64,000 bases of DNA, from contig NC_069133.1 in NCBI RefSeq assembly GCF_026914265.1, forward strand, positions 44,799,417 through 44,863,416, read 5' to 3'. The notes under the pieces are model-generated. The model did not search any database, was not told where the DNA came from, and was given only the letters and a program-made list of their open reading frames with translations. Positions 12,150 through 23,309 of this stretch are shown in pieces. The position numbers were made by a program, and so were the translations under genes. The number at the start of each line of letters is the position of its first letter. Position 1 is the stretch's first letter. The stretch is from Mya arenaria. Taxonomy: Eukaryota > Mollusca > Bivalvia > Myida > Myidae.

Positions 12150-12955
12150 TCTTTAATACCTCTTCTTTTGGCCTTTAATTTTGCCACATCCAAGCCATCT
12201 ATGCACTCGCTGTCCTAGTTTTGAGCGAAACTAACAGTTTTGGTATCCAAATCACAGACCAAACCTTGTCTCTTAATGAATACTTAAATTCAGATTCTGG
12301 CATTTCTTTTCATGTCCTTTAAGCTTCATACATGTACTTTACATATACTTATAATGGATTAGAACTTTCTCAAATTGACTATGTGTTTTTACCAGATCAC
12401 CCTCCTCTTGCAGAAACAATGGCATAGTTCCGGTGCACCAGGCCAGGTTTCCAGGAGTGTGGAATCAACGTCTCCATCCGTGTGAAATCGTCATCTCTAG
12501 CCGTGTGGAATCGTCATCTTCAACGGAACTAGGGCCAGGAATAATATCAGGCTCCTTAGCAGCATGGTGATCTGTTGCGTATTTATTTCCAGTCTAGTAA
12601 ACAGTGCCAGACTTAATGTATTTTAACTATCCTTTCATCATTTTACAAAAGGCACCCTGAATTTTTCAAGGAAATCACAATTGTGACAACATTAGAGACC
12701 AGATAATACCTAATAAACCATAATTTTATAGATAGACTTTTTTATGTTTTGATATCAGATGAGCAAACGGTATTCTCATGGGTTTTAATAGGCCGTGTGG
12801 ACCTTTCATTGTGGACTGCTCTCCATTTCTGGAAAAGTTGCTGTCCATGGGCCTTTTTTATCTATGTGTATCACTGTTTTTAAATTGTTATTCAGATACA
12901 GTATTTTATAGCATATGAAAGATGTGTATTTCCTTCTTAGAAACACATTTAAGAG
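12150..12955. other. No gene seen
   Basis: Unassigned. A short block at about 12455-12525 has a few GTGTGGAATC/GTGTGAAATC-like direct repeats. The rest is AT-rich without a credible open frame. Confidence 0.5.
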
Positions 12956-13141
12956 TAAGGGCTATTCCAGTAGAACATGTAACCCATGGGGGGAAGGCAA
13001 TTATTTAAATGGTATATACTAGGTGTGTGTCTTTTTGGCCAATTTGGACTCCGAAAGGTTAAATTTGCTTCTGTAGGGGGGTGGGATATTTTAAAAGTGC
13101 CTTCCCCCTGGGGGTTATATGTTTAAATGGAACAGCCCTTA
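12956..13141. mobile_element. Short TIR MITE
   Basis: Inverted ends of about 40 bp, TAAGGGCTATTCC at 12956 and the complement of TAAGGGCTGTTCC ending at 13141, continue inward through a CCCATGGGGGGAAGGCA-type segment. The element is 186 bp and non-coding. The superfamily is not clear because no unambiguous target duplication can be separated from the TIR. Confidence 0.65.
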
Positions 13142-13144
13142 GGA

Positions 13145-13640
13145 AAAGTAACAGTTTTAAATAAAAAAAGAAGTTAAGGTTTGCATAAAGGTGTCGTCTC
13201 ACAACGAGATGCTTAAAGGGTGTTGCTTCCCTTTAAGTAGTTTTTAAAAACTGTTTCTCCTCATGAAGGAAGCATTTAATGATGTGTACATTGGATTCTT
13301 GTATGTATTTTAAAGTTTACACATATCATATTAAAAGACATTTATGCAGTTTTGAATGCTATTTTGCGGGACCTCTTTCTAGATTTTTCTGTTTTCCTCT
13401 TTTGGCAGGGTATCATACCTATACCTCTTATTTATACTCGTACATAGACTTTTCATCAGCGAGATTGTAAGTCATTTTAGGTTTTGGAAATGGAAACGTT
13501 GGAAGCACAAAAAAGCATATTAAGTATGAAAACAGAAATCTACCGGGTATGTCTTATGTATGTATTTCTTTAGACCTTGCGGTCAAGGATAACCCTTGAA
13601 AGTGCAAGAACTTAATTTCCAACGGGGTCCTTTGTTTTTG
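13145..13640. other. No gene seen
   Basis: AT-rich intergenic sequence. A 63-codon frame at 13279 is unremarkable in composition and has no partner. Confidence 0.5.
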
Positions 13641-13644
13641 CTGA

Positions 13645-13960
13645 AGGGACAGCATGCTGAAGAGACAGTGGTGGGACACAAGGAAGTCCCGGTGCGGGTA
13701 CCCTAGCACTTTTTCGAAGAGACCCCTTGGTTCTTTTACGTGTTCGGTGTAAAGCACTGGTACGCGGGGTACAACTTTCCTGGGTTTAACCAGTACTGAG
13801 TACACCACTTTTCCAAGCACTACCCTTTAAATGCCGAGCGCCAGGCAATGGAGCTACTTGTACCAACTTTTAGCGTCTTTTGGTATGACGCGGCCAGGGA
13901 TCGAACCCACGACCTCCCACTCCGTAGGCGGACGCTTAACCACTAGGCCACGGAGACGGT
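13645..13960 (-). mobile_element. tRNA-derived SINE, full head
   Basis: On the minus strand the element starts with a tRNA-like head containing an A box (TGGCCTAGTGG) and a perfect B box (GGTTCGATCCC), followed by a ~240-bp body with GTTGGTACAAGTAGCTCC and CAGTACTGGTTAAACCCAGG. The same head and body occur in the plus orientation at 27617-27900. The head cannot fold as a functional tRNA because its 5' and 3' acceptor strands do not pair, so it is not annotated as a tRNA gene. Confidence 0.85.
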
Positions 13961-14174
13961 ATTCTTATAAAGACTGTTCATTGGCAGTAATGAAATAAGC
14001 TGAACTGTACTCACTTAAGCAGTACTCTATAAATCTGAGCAAAAGCTATATTCAATGATCCCGAAAGACCAGGAATTAGATAAATATACTGTGGGGAAAA
14101 TTTTTGTTACCTTATAATATTGAAACTCATATCAGTAGTGATTTTGTAAGAAAACTTGTTTTTGTCTATTTCAG

Positions 14175-14415
14175 ATTTCCGTGTAGGCTGTTGTCCAGTG
14201 AGTTCAACAAATATGTAAACATAAAAGCAGGAACAGCAAAACCAGTATTACACATGATATTTCTGGAGCATGCTGTGCCAAGAACAGATAAAACAATTGA
14301 AAGAGTGAGAAATGACAAACATGATGATCTCAATGTGACAGTCTGCTGTTCCCACCTACCAGCACTTTATACAAAATGTTCTACATCAAAACTGCACTTA
14401 TTCATTGCAGGATAA
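14175..14415 (+). CDS. Weak candidate terminal exon, unknown
   Basis: A good acceptor (TTTGTCTATTTCAG) at 14174 is followed by an open frame beginning FPCRLLSSEFNKYVNIKAG and ending with TAA at 14413-14415. An AATAAA lies 3 nt further on. Lys/Thr/Val/His usage looks protein-like, but no family is recognised and no preceding exon is found. It could be a terminal exon of a gene whose other exons are the weak candidates at 10.9 and 11.6 kb; that link is only a guess. Confidence 0.28.
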
Positions 14416-14536
14416 ATAATAAATTGGGACATTTTCTTGTCGAAAAGGTGCATTTTCGATATTAAACTTGCAACAGACATTCTCATTATATATTTTTAGA
14501 AATTTAGAATAGTTACTGATAAAATCATTACCGTAT

Positions 14537-14887
14537 TTAAAGCTGCACTCTCACAGATGAAATGTTAATTTGACAACTTTTTTTGTTTTTGTCTTGAAAA
14601 GCCAATTTTTGCGAGACTCCATGGAAACGAGTTATATAAGACTGCTGACAAAATGTTAGATCGCAGATTTTTATATTAATTTAAAAATTGATGTTTAATG
14701 CATTGTTCTTAAACCGTTAGTTATGGTTTAAGCCATAAAACATTATCGAACAGAAATATGAAAATCTGCTATTTTGTCAGCAGTCTTATATCAGTAGTTT
14801 GCAGATATTTATGCAAAAATCTGCTCATTCCAAGACAAAACAATAAAACGTTGTCAAAACGGTATATCTGTGAGAGTGCAGCTTTAA
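14537..14887. mobile_element. Foldback MITE with TTAA ends
   Basis: Ends TTAAAGCTGCACTCTCACAG at 14537 and its exact complement ending at 14887 form a 22-bp perfect TIR. Inner segments also pair: ATAAGACTGCTGACAAAAT near 14635 pairs with its complement near 14780. The whole 351 bp is therefore largely palindromic. TTAA at both ends suggests a TTAA-targeting element such as piggyBac-like. No coding capacity. Confidence 0.8.
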
Positions 14888-14889
14888 TA

Positions 14890-16030
14890 TTGGCTATATT
14901 TTTTTATGAATATATAAGCCAGATTATTAATTGATGCATCATAATAATTAGTTTGAGTTACCTTCATGTTTTGATATTTAGTACAGCTATATTTGTCATG
15001 TCAGGAAGTCATATATTGAAAATGATAGTTCCAACATGTATGAACGCATATGATAATCAAATGGTTTTCTTGGACTTTACTTCGATGAGTATTACTTTCA
15101 TCCTTTATATTTCCAGTAGACAAATGTTTTAGAGTAACTTGTTCATAGTTAAATATGTGAGCACTACAAAAAATATTTCATGTTTAATAGTTAACAACAA
15201 TGTCATTCATCACGTTTGTTAACTTTCACAAATTTTCCTAACAATCGACATTTTGTATGTGAAGGTCTATTTGTTTTTTTTAGGCTTGACACAGAGATAG
15301 ACCGCAAAGGTCCCTTAAGTCAATCCTGAACTTTGGCAGTTGACTTTACCAGTGCATCATTATTTAAAGGTCCCTGCTAGAGGTTGGTTTTGAAGTCTCA
15401 AATTAAACAAAGTAACAAGTTTTGGATATGCTTTGAAATCAAGTGGTATATTTTATGTCTGTGCATGCCGGTACCGGTAGTTTATATTCCTTAGCCATAT
15501 TTATAGTGTTGCAACTGAAATGATAATCTTCCACGAAATTTAAAAGAAAATTAAGAATTATCACTATTGTCTAAAGGGGCAACTTGAAGCTAAAAAAGGA
15601 TATTTCGCCTCAATGGTCAGAAAATATTATTTAATATATTATCGATTTGTCATCTAAATAAAGTCATTAGATTTGCGTTTTAAGTACACAATAGTGTTTT
15701 TAAGTTAATTTCTTGCCCTGAATATGTTATTGTCCAAAAGGTTATGAAAACTTTGGAACATAATTTTTGAGAGAATATGAATCTTACAAAGTAAACACAT
15801 TAAAGATGTTGAGTCATAAATTGAGTATTGGTAATTACTTCAATATATTAGTAACTCTGGGGCTAGTCATTATAGTGTCTAAAATGTAAAGTATCATGTG
15901 TTTTTTTTTCAACAATGAAAGTAACCTTAGTTTTTCCAAGTTATTTTGCTCCATTAAAAACAATAGAAACAGATCTCAAATGAAACATCCTGGACTGGCG
16001 CCAAAGCCCTAAATGGCAATGATGAAAATC
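14890..16030. other. No gene seen
   Basis: AT-rich intergenic DNA without recognisable exons or repeats. Confidence 0.6.
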
Positions 16031-16032
16031 CT

Positions 16033-16170
16033 CTCGTATGTGACTCAAATCCCCTGGAATTCTGCACAAAATCCCCTGGTATGTGACTCAAATACCCTGG
16101 AATTCTGCACAAAATCCCCTGGTATGTGACTCAAATCCCCTGGAACTCTGCACAAAATCCCCTGGGGAGC
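16033..16170 (+). repeat. 43-bp tandem repeat, three copies
   Basis: The unit has GTATGTGACTCAAATCCCCT and then GGAATTCTGCACAAAATCCC, repeated about three times with one or two mismatches per copy. The half-units share AAATCCCCTGG, so the array is also a degenerate ~21-bp repeat. Confidence 0.9.
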
Positions 16171-16609
16171 CTTTCAAAAATATGGCGGGTATGATATCCA
16201 TGCTTGATGTGTTCTCATGATTCCAACACTTAAGTCAGTTAACATTGTGATAGCCAGATTCTTATACAAGCAAAGAATAAATAATAAAACAAAAGCTTAC
16301 AAGTCTTTTAATTTCATCAACTTAACAATTTTGATTAACCATAAACATGAGGAAAAACAATTATTAGTAAGTAACAAATGATATATCTTAAAAGCAGAAC
16401 AAGTGCACTCGACTTTGGACGGATAGACATTTTTACAAATTGGAAAGTGCGCTGATTCTAAAAAGGGTGATTTGAATTGCTAATGATAGTGTTTTAATCA
16501 TGATCGAAGTGTTATGTATTTTTATCAATTTGTACAATTAACCAACTTACTACATGTAGCTACATGCAGAGTGACTGAATGGACATGTCCTTCATGTAAA
16601 CAATGTTGT

Positions 16610-17215
16610 TTGAGTGTACCAAGTTTCAGGTGAATACTGCCCTGTCATGTGTATACCAAGTTTCATGTAAACACTCATGTGTACATCAAGTTTCATGTGA
16701 ACACTGTCATATGTGTAAACCTAGTTTTATGTAAACACTGTCATATGTGTACACCAGTTTTCATGTAAACACTGGCTTGTCTACACCAAGTTGTTTATGT
16801 AAACACTTACTGTCATGTGTACACAAAGTTTCATGTAAACACTGTCTTATGTGTACCCAAAGTTTCATGTAAACACTGGCATGTGTGTACCCTAAGTTTC
16901 AAGTAAACACTGTCATATTTGTACACTTAGTTTCATGTAAACACCATCATATGTATATACCAATTTCATGTAAACACTGTCTTATGTGTACCCAAAGTTT
17001 CATGTAAACACTGGCATGTGTGCACCAAGTTTCATATAAACACTATCAAATGTGTATACCAATTTCATGTAAACACTGTTATATGTGTACCCTAAGTTTC
17101 AAGTAAACACTATCATATGTGTACACTTAGTTTCAGGTAAACACTGTCAAATGTGTACACTTAGTTTCAAGTAAACACTGTCAAATGTGTACACTAAGTT
17201 TCATGTAAACACTGT
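16610..17215 (+). repeat. ~35-40 bp minisatellite, about 16 copies, each with GTAAACA
   Basis: Tandem array with a variable-length unit built on TTTCATGTAAACACTGTC followed by ATATGTGTACACCAAG. Nearly every copy keeps GTAAACA. No ORF. The array lies about 1.5 kb beyond the 3' end of the galactosyltransferase gene. Confidence 0.9.
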
Positions 17216-17219
17216 ATCG

Positions 17220-18667
17220 AACAACACATAGTTTGAACTCTCACTTCAAAAAAGTAAACATTGACAAAAGTTGCGTGTTTTAAACACGACACGTCCAAAC
17301 ACGATATAACTCAAAACCTACAATCATTACAGATACAAAATAACATTACAGTATATTAAGTCTCTTCTACTTGTGAAGGGAGATCACTGCGTAAGGGATT
17401 GGTAAATGTCATCACACATGTTCCCCTAGTCAAGGTTCAAGGTCCTCATTTTTGAGAAAAAAGTGTCTGGCATGTTATACAAATTATTTTTATATGTTGT
17501 GTTAGGAGAATGTCTATTGTTTATGAAAAGTGCCTTTGGCCATATGGCGGCTCTTGCGAATATGCTAAATTCAAGATGGCGTTCAAAATGGCCGCCATAA
17601 TTTGTAATATGAGAAATAATCAAATAATACGTTGTTAAGATATTTTGAAAGTAAATATTAAAACCAAATCACTTTTAAATATATACATACACTCACTACT
17701 GTTCAGGTTCAAGTTTATTTAAATTTTATATTCTCAAGGTTAAGGTCATTTTAGAGGTCAAAATGCTTATTTTGAGAAAAATACACTGTCGGACTGGCTT
17801 CTTTCTTTTATAATTTAAATATCATATTGTCTATCAAGCTTATATATGTACCAAAATTAACTGCTATGTATGTTCTTTCAATATTTTATTTTGAATTCAC
17901 CCTATGTGCTGTTACCATGGAGATATTCAAAATAGCGTACAAACGGCCAATATTCAAAATGTGCTAAAATGATACAAACAGATGGCTTTTATAAATTGCC
18001 AAATCAGTAAAAATGTAATGCTTGAATATAAGGAGAAACATTCTTGTGGATATGACTTTTCTCATAATGTTCTTCATATTGACATACAACCTTAACTACT
18101 TCAAGGTCAAGGTCAACAAAATGTCAAGGTCAAATAATAAAATGTACCAGAATAAATGATTGTTCTTGTAATATTGTTGATTTTGTTTTAATTTATGTAT
18201 TGTTTGTGTCAAAAAGTGGCAGCAGATTTGCAAATTGTATGGTCCTTCATTTTAAACAATATTAATAACGTAAAGGTTTTAGATTTTGTTGAATAGGTGC
18301 AGATTTCATACCATTACAGAGTGCCAAAGGTGTTGATATTGCTGTAAGAGTCTTAATGATAAGGAAAATTGTGTTACACTCTAAATGCATGGTATGTATC
18401 TATTTCATAATGTGTTTCAAGCGCATGCATGAATGTACTCTTCAATGTCAAGGTCAAGTTCATTTCAAGGTCAAAATACATTAAGCAAAATTCTTGTATC
18501 TTTAAGATATCATGTCTATTGTCTATTTTCATCTCTTTTTAAAGTTTACTATTGCATGTTCATTTACAACGTGTGATTGCAGGACTGGTTATTATATGAA
18601 TATATAAATATTTCAATATTGGGAAATCATGTAAGTCGGTGCTCGTATTTTACTCGACCCTAACTCG
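17220..18667. repeat. Diverged long units with CAAGGTCA clusters
   Basis: Clusters of CAAGGTCAAGGTC-type sequence at about 17430, 17705, 18100 and 18445, spaced about 280-400 bp and separated by similar AT-rich text, suggest 3-4 old tandem copies. No coding exon is visible. The right end is the 3' flank of the galactosyltransferase gene. Confidence 0.45.
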
Positions 18668-19714
18668 TCATCCAAATATATATCTGTGTTTCAGCATGAT
18701 GTCCGTTTGGTTACATCTGATATAAATCCAAGTGTACAGGGAACGCTTTTCCACCTTGAGAAGCTGATACAAGCCAGCCAAACTTGTTATACCATCATTT
18801 CTACCTTTCAAGATCTTTCCAATCCTATCAAACCTTGTTCTATCGTCGGGATTTCCCTTATCTGGGCCATGCGGTAAAGCATAGTAGCGGCCTATTTCGG
18901 GAATAACTCTCTTCAATCCAAGACGTTTGGTTTTTAACCTGTCGTACATGACGTCGTCTTCACTTACCCACCCAAATAGTAGATTTGAGAAACCATTAAC
19001 GGCACGAAATTGTGTGTCGTTTAATGCTAAGACACCGCCAGTATATGTATTGTATTCCATTCCGTAATGTCGGGTGTATTTGCTATTATATGATGCCATA
19101 TGCTTCGGTGTATCGTCACATATATAGACATTACGTTGATGTACTGGAATTAGGTCAACATTATGGAATACATAGAAATCGTATTTTTCTTCATTTTTCG
19201 TAGTAATATAACCGACATTCATTAGTAGACCCTTGTTAAAGATCGTTGGGTTGGCAAGTTCCGAGACGTATATTCCATAACATACCCTCTGCATTTGCAA
19301 CATCCTGTGCAAATGTTTAACAATAGTTTCTAGATGTTCTTTGCGATCTCGGTAAGGTATGATAATCGCTACTTTCTGTGAAAACGCACAATATTTCTGA
19401 ACATTAATTCCACCGGGTTGCACCTCCTCGACAACGACGCCTTCGGAAGCCTTGGTTGCGATATTTTTCGAAATATCAGGTTGTGTGTTAATTTCTGGAA
19501 CATCATATAACAATCCCTGTAGACGTGTCAGTACATGGCATGATAGAAATACTTCTCTAGAGTCTATGTTTCTATCAGTGTCTACAATCGTAGTTTGAAA
19601 CGGGGGTACTCGCATTATGGCAATATAGACAAATACGTTCAAAACGATCTCTACGCAAACCGGAAACATCCACTTGAATATGTTCTTTGAACCAAACATA
19701 GTTCCAGTTTTCAT
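18668..19714 (-). CDS. Beta-1,4-galactosyltransferase-like type II Golgi enzyme
   Basis: An intact single-exon frame of 348 codons starts at the ATG at 19712-19714. Architecture fits the B4GALT family (GT7): short cytosolic tail, signal anchor at about residues 15-34, stem to about 110, then a catalytic domain. Family landmarks are IIIPYRDR (117-124), YGIYV (146-150), IFNKGLLMNVG (158-168), the metal-site region FHNVDLIP (183-190), GGVLAL (226-231), GWVSEDD (248-254), HGPDKGNP (282-289) and FDRI (295-298). Family enzymes transfer galactose or GalNAc from the UDP-sugar to terminal GlcNAc or related acceptors in the Golgi. Oddities: DVD is NVD, keeping the last Asp that contacts Mn2+ in B4GALT1, and the usual GWGGEDD is GWVSEDD. 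Donor and acceptor specificity cannot be read from sequence. The gene lacks introns, unlike vertebrate B4GALTs, so it could be a retrocopy that remained open. Its upstream DNA is duplicated at 22.3-23.0 kb. Confidence 0.9.
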   Translation of the reverse strand: MKTGTMFGSKNIFKWMFPVCVEIVLNVFVYIAIMRVPPFQTTIVDTDRNIDSREVFLSCHVLTRLQGLLYDVPEINTQPDISKNIATKASEGVVVEEVQPGGINVQKYCAFSQKVAIIIPYRDRKEHLETIVKHLHRMLQMQRVCYGIYVSELANPTIFNKGLLMNVGYITTKNEEKYDFYVFHNVDLIPVHQRNVYICDDTPKHMASYNSKYTRHYGMEYNTYTGGVLALNDTQFRAVNGFSNLLFGWVSEDDVMYDRLKTKRLGLKRVIPEIGRYYALPHGPDKGNPDDRTRFDRIGKILKGRNDGITSLAGLYQLLKVEKRSLYTWIYIRCNQTDIMLKHRYIFG

Positions 19715-22290
19715 TTAATCGGTATAGCTTTGGCACGGTTCTATGTCTTCACAATTGTCTTCACTTTCAACGTTAATTCGTTTGAAAATGTATCAACACA
19801 TGTAATTTCGACCCGTTAAACTGACATGTATTGATTAAGTGTAAATTATTTGTATAAAATCACCAAAATTATATGCTTTTAAAGGCCGTATAAAATCTAT
19901 TTTTCAGATGATATATTTCCTCGAGGCGAAAAAACAAACCAACTCTATTTATTATGAATAAAGATTTCAAGGTTAAATTGAAAAAAAGTATGTAAACATA
20001 TTTCACAGTATTCATACTGTAAGCCGTTTTAATATTTTTTTATTAGTCAAACACATTCAAATGAAATTCTAATTTCGTTCATTCAAAATGTGTGTAATGT
20101 CTACCGCACACATTATGATTCAAGACTGAAATATTATTCAAAACATACACTCGCAACTCCTCGACCATTTTCCATTGTACGATGTCCCTCGTATTTCCGT
20201 CTGTAGGTCGACAGATACGGCTGTTAAACATCGACATTTCGAAGCCGATAAGTGAGACTTAATCGGCATCGATCGAGATTCGAGGCGAAACTTTGTGTGC
20301 AAGGTCAATGTGTGTATACCACGTGATATATTGCGTCATATATGGTACGTCGGAAGGCAACAATTTGCTTAAAATGAAGATAACTTTTCTTTTACTACAC
20401 ACCTTTAAATGAAACAAAGGACAGTCTATGCCGCTAAAAGAGCCCCGCTTTCTTTTTATAATCGAAGTTTGATATGGTGATTAGTTTCATCAAACGCTTC
20501 GACAAACCCGTTTCCAAAATAATGTTTTGACAGTGCTCCGTCAGACGGCCGTATTGTGAAAAGGTTTGTTTTAGTTTTACTGCTAAATGAAATTACTACG
20601 CGATCTTCTTGCAGCGGACTTAAACATACCGATTTCTGAGTGTGTAAACCGTCCATATACATCCGAGGTGGTTTTCGATAAAAATGGCCAAGGACCTCCG
20701 AATGTGAATTAAATTGAATTGAATACAAGCGTGGCTTGGTGAAATGTCAATGGGTTACACGCAAAATATAATGTACATACAGCACAAGGGTTTGAGACTC
20801 TCATTCACATTTAAAGGAACTCGCTCATGTTTTGGGCCATATTTTTTACGGAAATGCATCTGAAAACACTATAATAATTTTACTCTTTGATTCCGAAATT
20901 GCACAAAAATTGCACACAAAAAACACAGTTAACGTATAAACAACCACGACGGTACAGCCAAGAAAAAAGAAGACAACAAAACTGCTCGCCCACAATGATT
21001 CTTACATAAGCTGAGGGATAATTAAATATCTAAGCCTGTTGTTGAAAAGCGTTACCAACCCTTTTCATAATCATGGACTTCAAAAATAATATTTGAGCAT
21101 ATATCAACATTTCGTTAAGGTTTCCACCCGTCAGTATCTTAGTTTTATCACACATAGTGAAGAAGTGGAGATCTGTGTCACAACAATGGCATAGGCTTAA
21201 TCGAATGGTTACGAATGGCGTCACTCATAAACAAATCCAATTTTGTTGTGATCAGAGCAGAAATATATGTGAGGCACTTTTAATATAACAACCATCTGCC
21301 ATATATTAGTTCATCAACTGTTAGGTAGATGTGCAAAAATGTGTCTTCAAAACATTTTGTGACAAAATTGTACATTGTACTATTAAAAAGTTCATTGAGG
21401 AATGAAGAGCCAGTATAAATAATGTTATAGGCCCATCTGGTCAATGAAGAAATAAACTTAGAACATATAGGCCATTTAGGGGTGAATATGAAATTGAAAG
21501 TTGTGTGAAATGTTCCACTATATAATAGCTCGAAAGCACAAGTCAGCATTGGCTTAATTTTGATGTAGAGTTGCCTCACATTGGCTGGAAACGGGAAGAT
21601 AGGATAAAAATTCCTGAAAATCTACTGTTATGTCCTTTTGATAACTTCCCATAGAAAATGAATTTACTTTTTCAATGTCCTTCATACCAAAGTTCAGAAA
21701 ATACATTGTTTGAAAATTCACTGAGCTTGATGCATCATTTAGTAATATCTATGATCAAGATAAGTCTTTTGTACGAGTAGTGTATGTAAATATATGAACA
21801 CAAACCAACACATGACAACTTGATTTGTTCATATGCTGTTGGTATTTTTGAAACAAAGTTAAAGGCGCTGTACGCCGTATGATGAAATAGCGAAAAAAAG
21901 AGAAAGAAAATTGTCGAAAACTGACATAAACTTGGTATCGACATGTACAATGCATTGAAACTTACTAACTGAAGTACCACATAGTTTACAATTAATTTAT
22001 TTTTCGAAGTTGTTTCGTATTTTTCCATCAAAAGAGATTACTAGGTATGTCTACCTAGTAGAATTAATTCCTTATGCGTGATTGGCTAGTCGATGTTATC
22101 ACGTGATATTACCAAGTTATGTACTAAGCTTAAATATTCCAACAGTTTTGGGTAAGCCTTTGTAGCACAGTGGTTACAACACTGGACTGCAACCTTAGCA
22201 CAGAAAAAAACTTTTTGGTGCCAATCTGGTGTACAGTCCCTTTAAATATAAAGTATAATTTAGCTAATAACAAATCTAAATACTAAATAA
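19715..22290. other. Upstream flank of the galactosyltransferase; no further gene
   Basis: About 19715-20600 is the source or sister copy of the duplicated segment at 22300-23045. An open minus-strand stretch at 20456-20728 lacks an ATG at its start and matches no family I know. 20740-22290 is AT-rich. A tRNA-like SINE head (TAGCACAGTGGTTACAACAC) with a short tail lies at about 22153-22250. Confidence 0.5.
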
Positions 22291-22299
22291 GTTCAAACC

Positions 22300-23045
22300 T
22301 ATCGCTATGTAAACCAGAAACTTCCATCTGAATGTGTCTTTTGAACCAAACATAGTATAAGTATTTATTTGTTTGGTAAGCCTTTGATAATATATATTTT
22401 CCACAAAATTGTCTTCACGTTCAACGTTAATTAGTATGAACATGTATCAACAGATTATTTCCGCCCTTACAACTGATATGCTTTGACGAAGAATAAATCA
22501 TTTGTACAAAATCAGCAAAAATATATGCTGCTTTAGGCCGTACAACATTCATTTTGCGGGTGAAAGATTCCCTCGAAGCGAAAACAAAAAAGCAACACAA
22601 TTCAATTTCAATAAACATTTCTAGGTCAAATTTTAAAAGTTGGACAAACATCTTTTTCAGTGTTCAAACTGTTAATAAGTTATTGTAAGCCATTTTAGAA
22701 TATAATATTTTTTCTTACACAAATACATTCAATTGAGGTTTTTAATTTCGTTCAAAAATCGAGTAATGTTAACCGCACACAGTTAAATATTATTCAAAAA
22801 AGACACCCGGAACTTCTCGGCCATTTGCTATCGAAAACAACCACGAGTGTGTGTCGGTACATCGGCATCTGATAACAAGTATATCAATGAATTGTAGTTT
22901 AAAACGTGCAAGTAACTAAGTTTAAATTGGTTGCCTTAATCGAGCAATATTGCATAAAAAAACCAATAGTCCTATTAAGGGTCATGTCCTTAGGTTTAAC
23001 TGCTAAATTGAAATTAATACGCGGTCTGCTTTCAGCGTAGTAAAA
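22300..23045 (-). pseudogene. Decayed duplicate of the galactosyltransferase 5' end and upstream region
   Basis: This segment aligns collinearly with 19645-20600, in the same orientation and order. Shared landmarks include TTTGAACCAAACATAGT, CAACGTTAATT, TATATGCT...AGGCCGTA, the CGAGGCGAAAA/CGAAGCGAAAA block, and ACCGCACAC...AAATATTATTCAAAA. The coding part keeps only the start: MFGSK is readable near 22355, then substitutions and a stop after about 14 codons. The rest of the coding region is missing. It is a partial segmental duplication, too short to be a gene. Confidence 0.8.
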
Positions 23046-23309
23046 TGAAAAGAACTTATGAATCAAAGCCGTTCCCATATGTATACTCAGTTATCGACTT
23101 ATTTTGATTTCGGAACGATTTTACAATCGGTCCGCCATTATTTTAATATCTTTAAACTTACACTAGTCTAACTTTTACCCTAATCTCATACATAACACCA
23201 ACTCATCCTAACAATAACTCATCCTAACCTAAACCTAACCTAACCAAACATAACCTTACCATCATCCTTACAATAATCCTAACAATAAGTCACTTAACGG
23301 ACGGAACTA

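Noticed and set aside
11894..12218. Three overlapping plus-strand frames with repeated HLTTCPF-type units
   Set aside because: All three frames of a stop-free 20-bp minisatellite are open, so none is evidence of coding.
13886..13960. Possible tRNA gene on the minus strand
   Set aside because: A and B boxes are present, but the acceptor ends do not pair and a ~240-bp shared body follows, also seen at 27.6 kb. It is a SINE head.
18686..19203. Plus-strand frames over the galactosyltransferase
   Set aside because: They are antisense shadows of an intact, recognisable coding region.
23160..23290. Interstitial telomeric repeat (CCTAAC-like run)
   Set aside because: Irregular words such as CCTAACCTAAACC and CATCCTAAC; no run of the metazoan CCCTAA hexamer.
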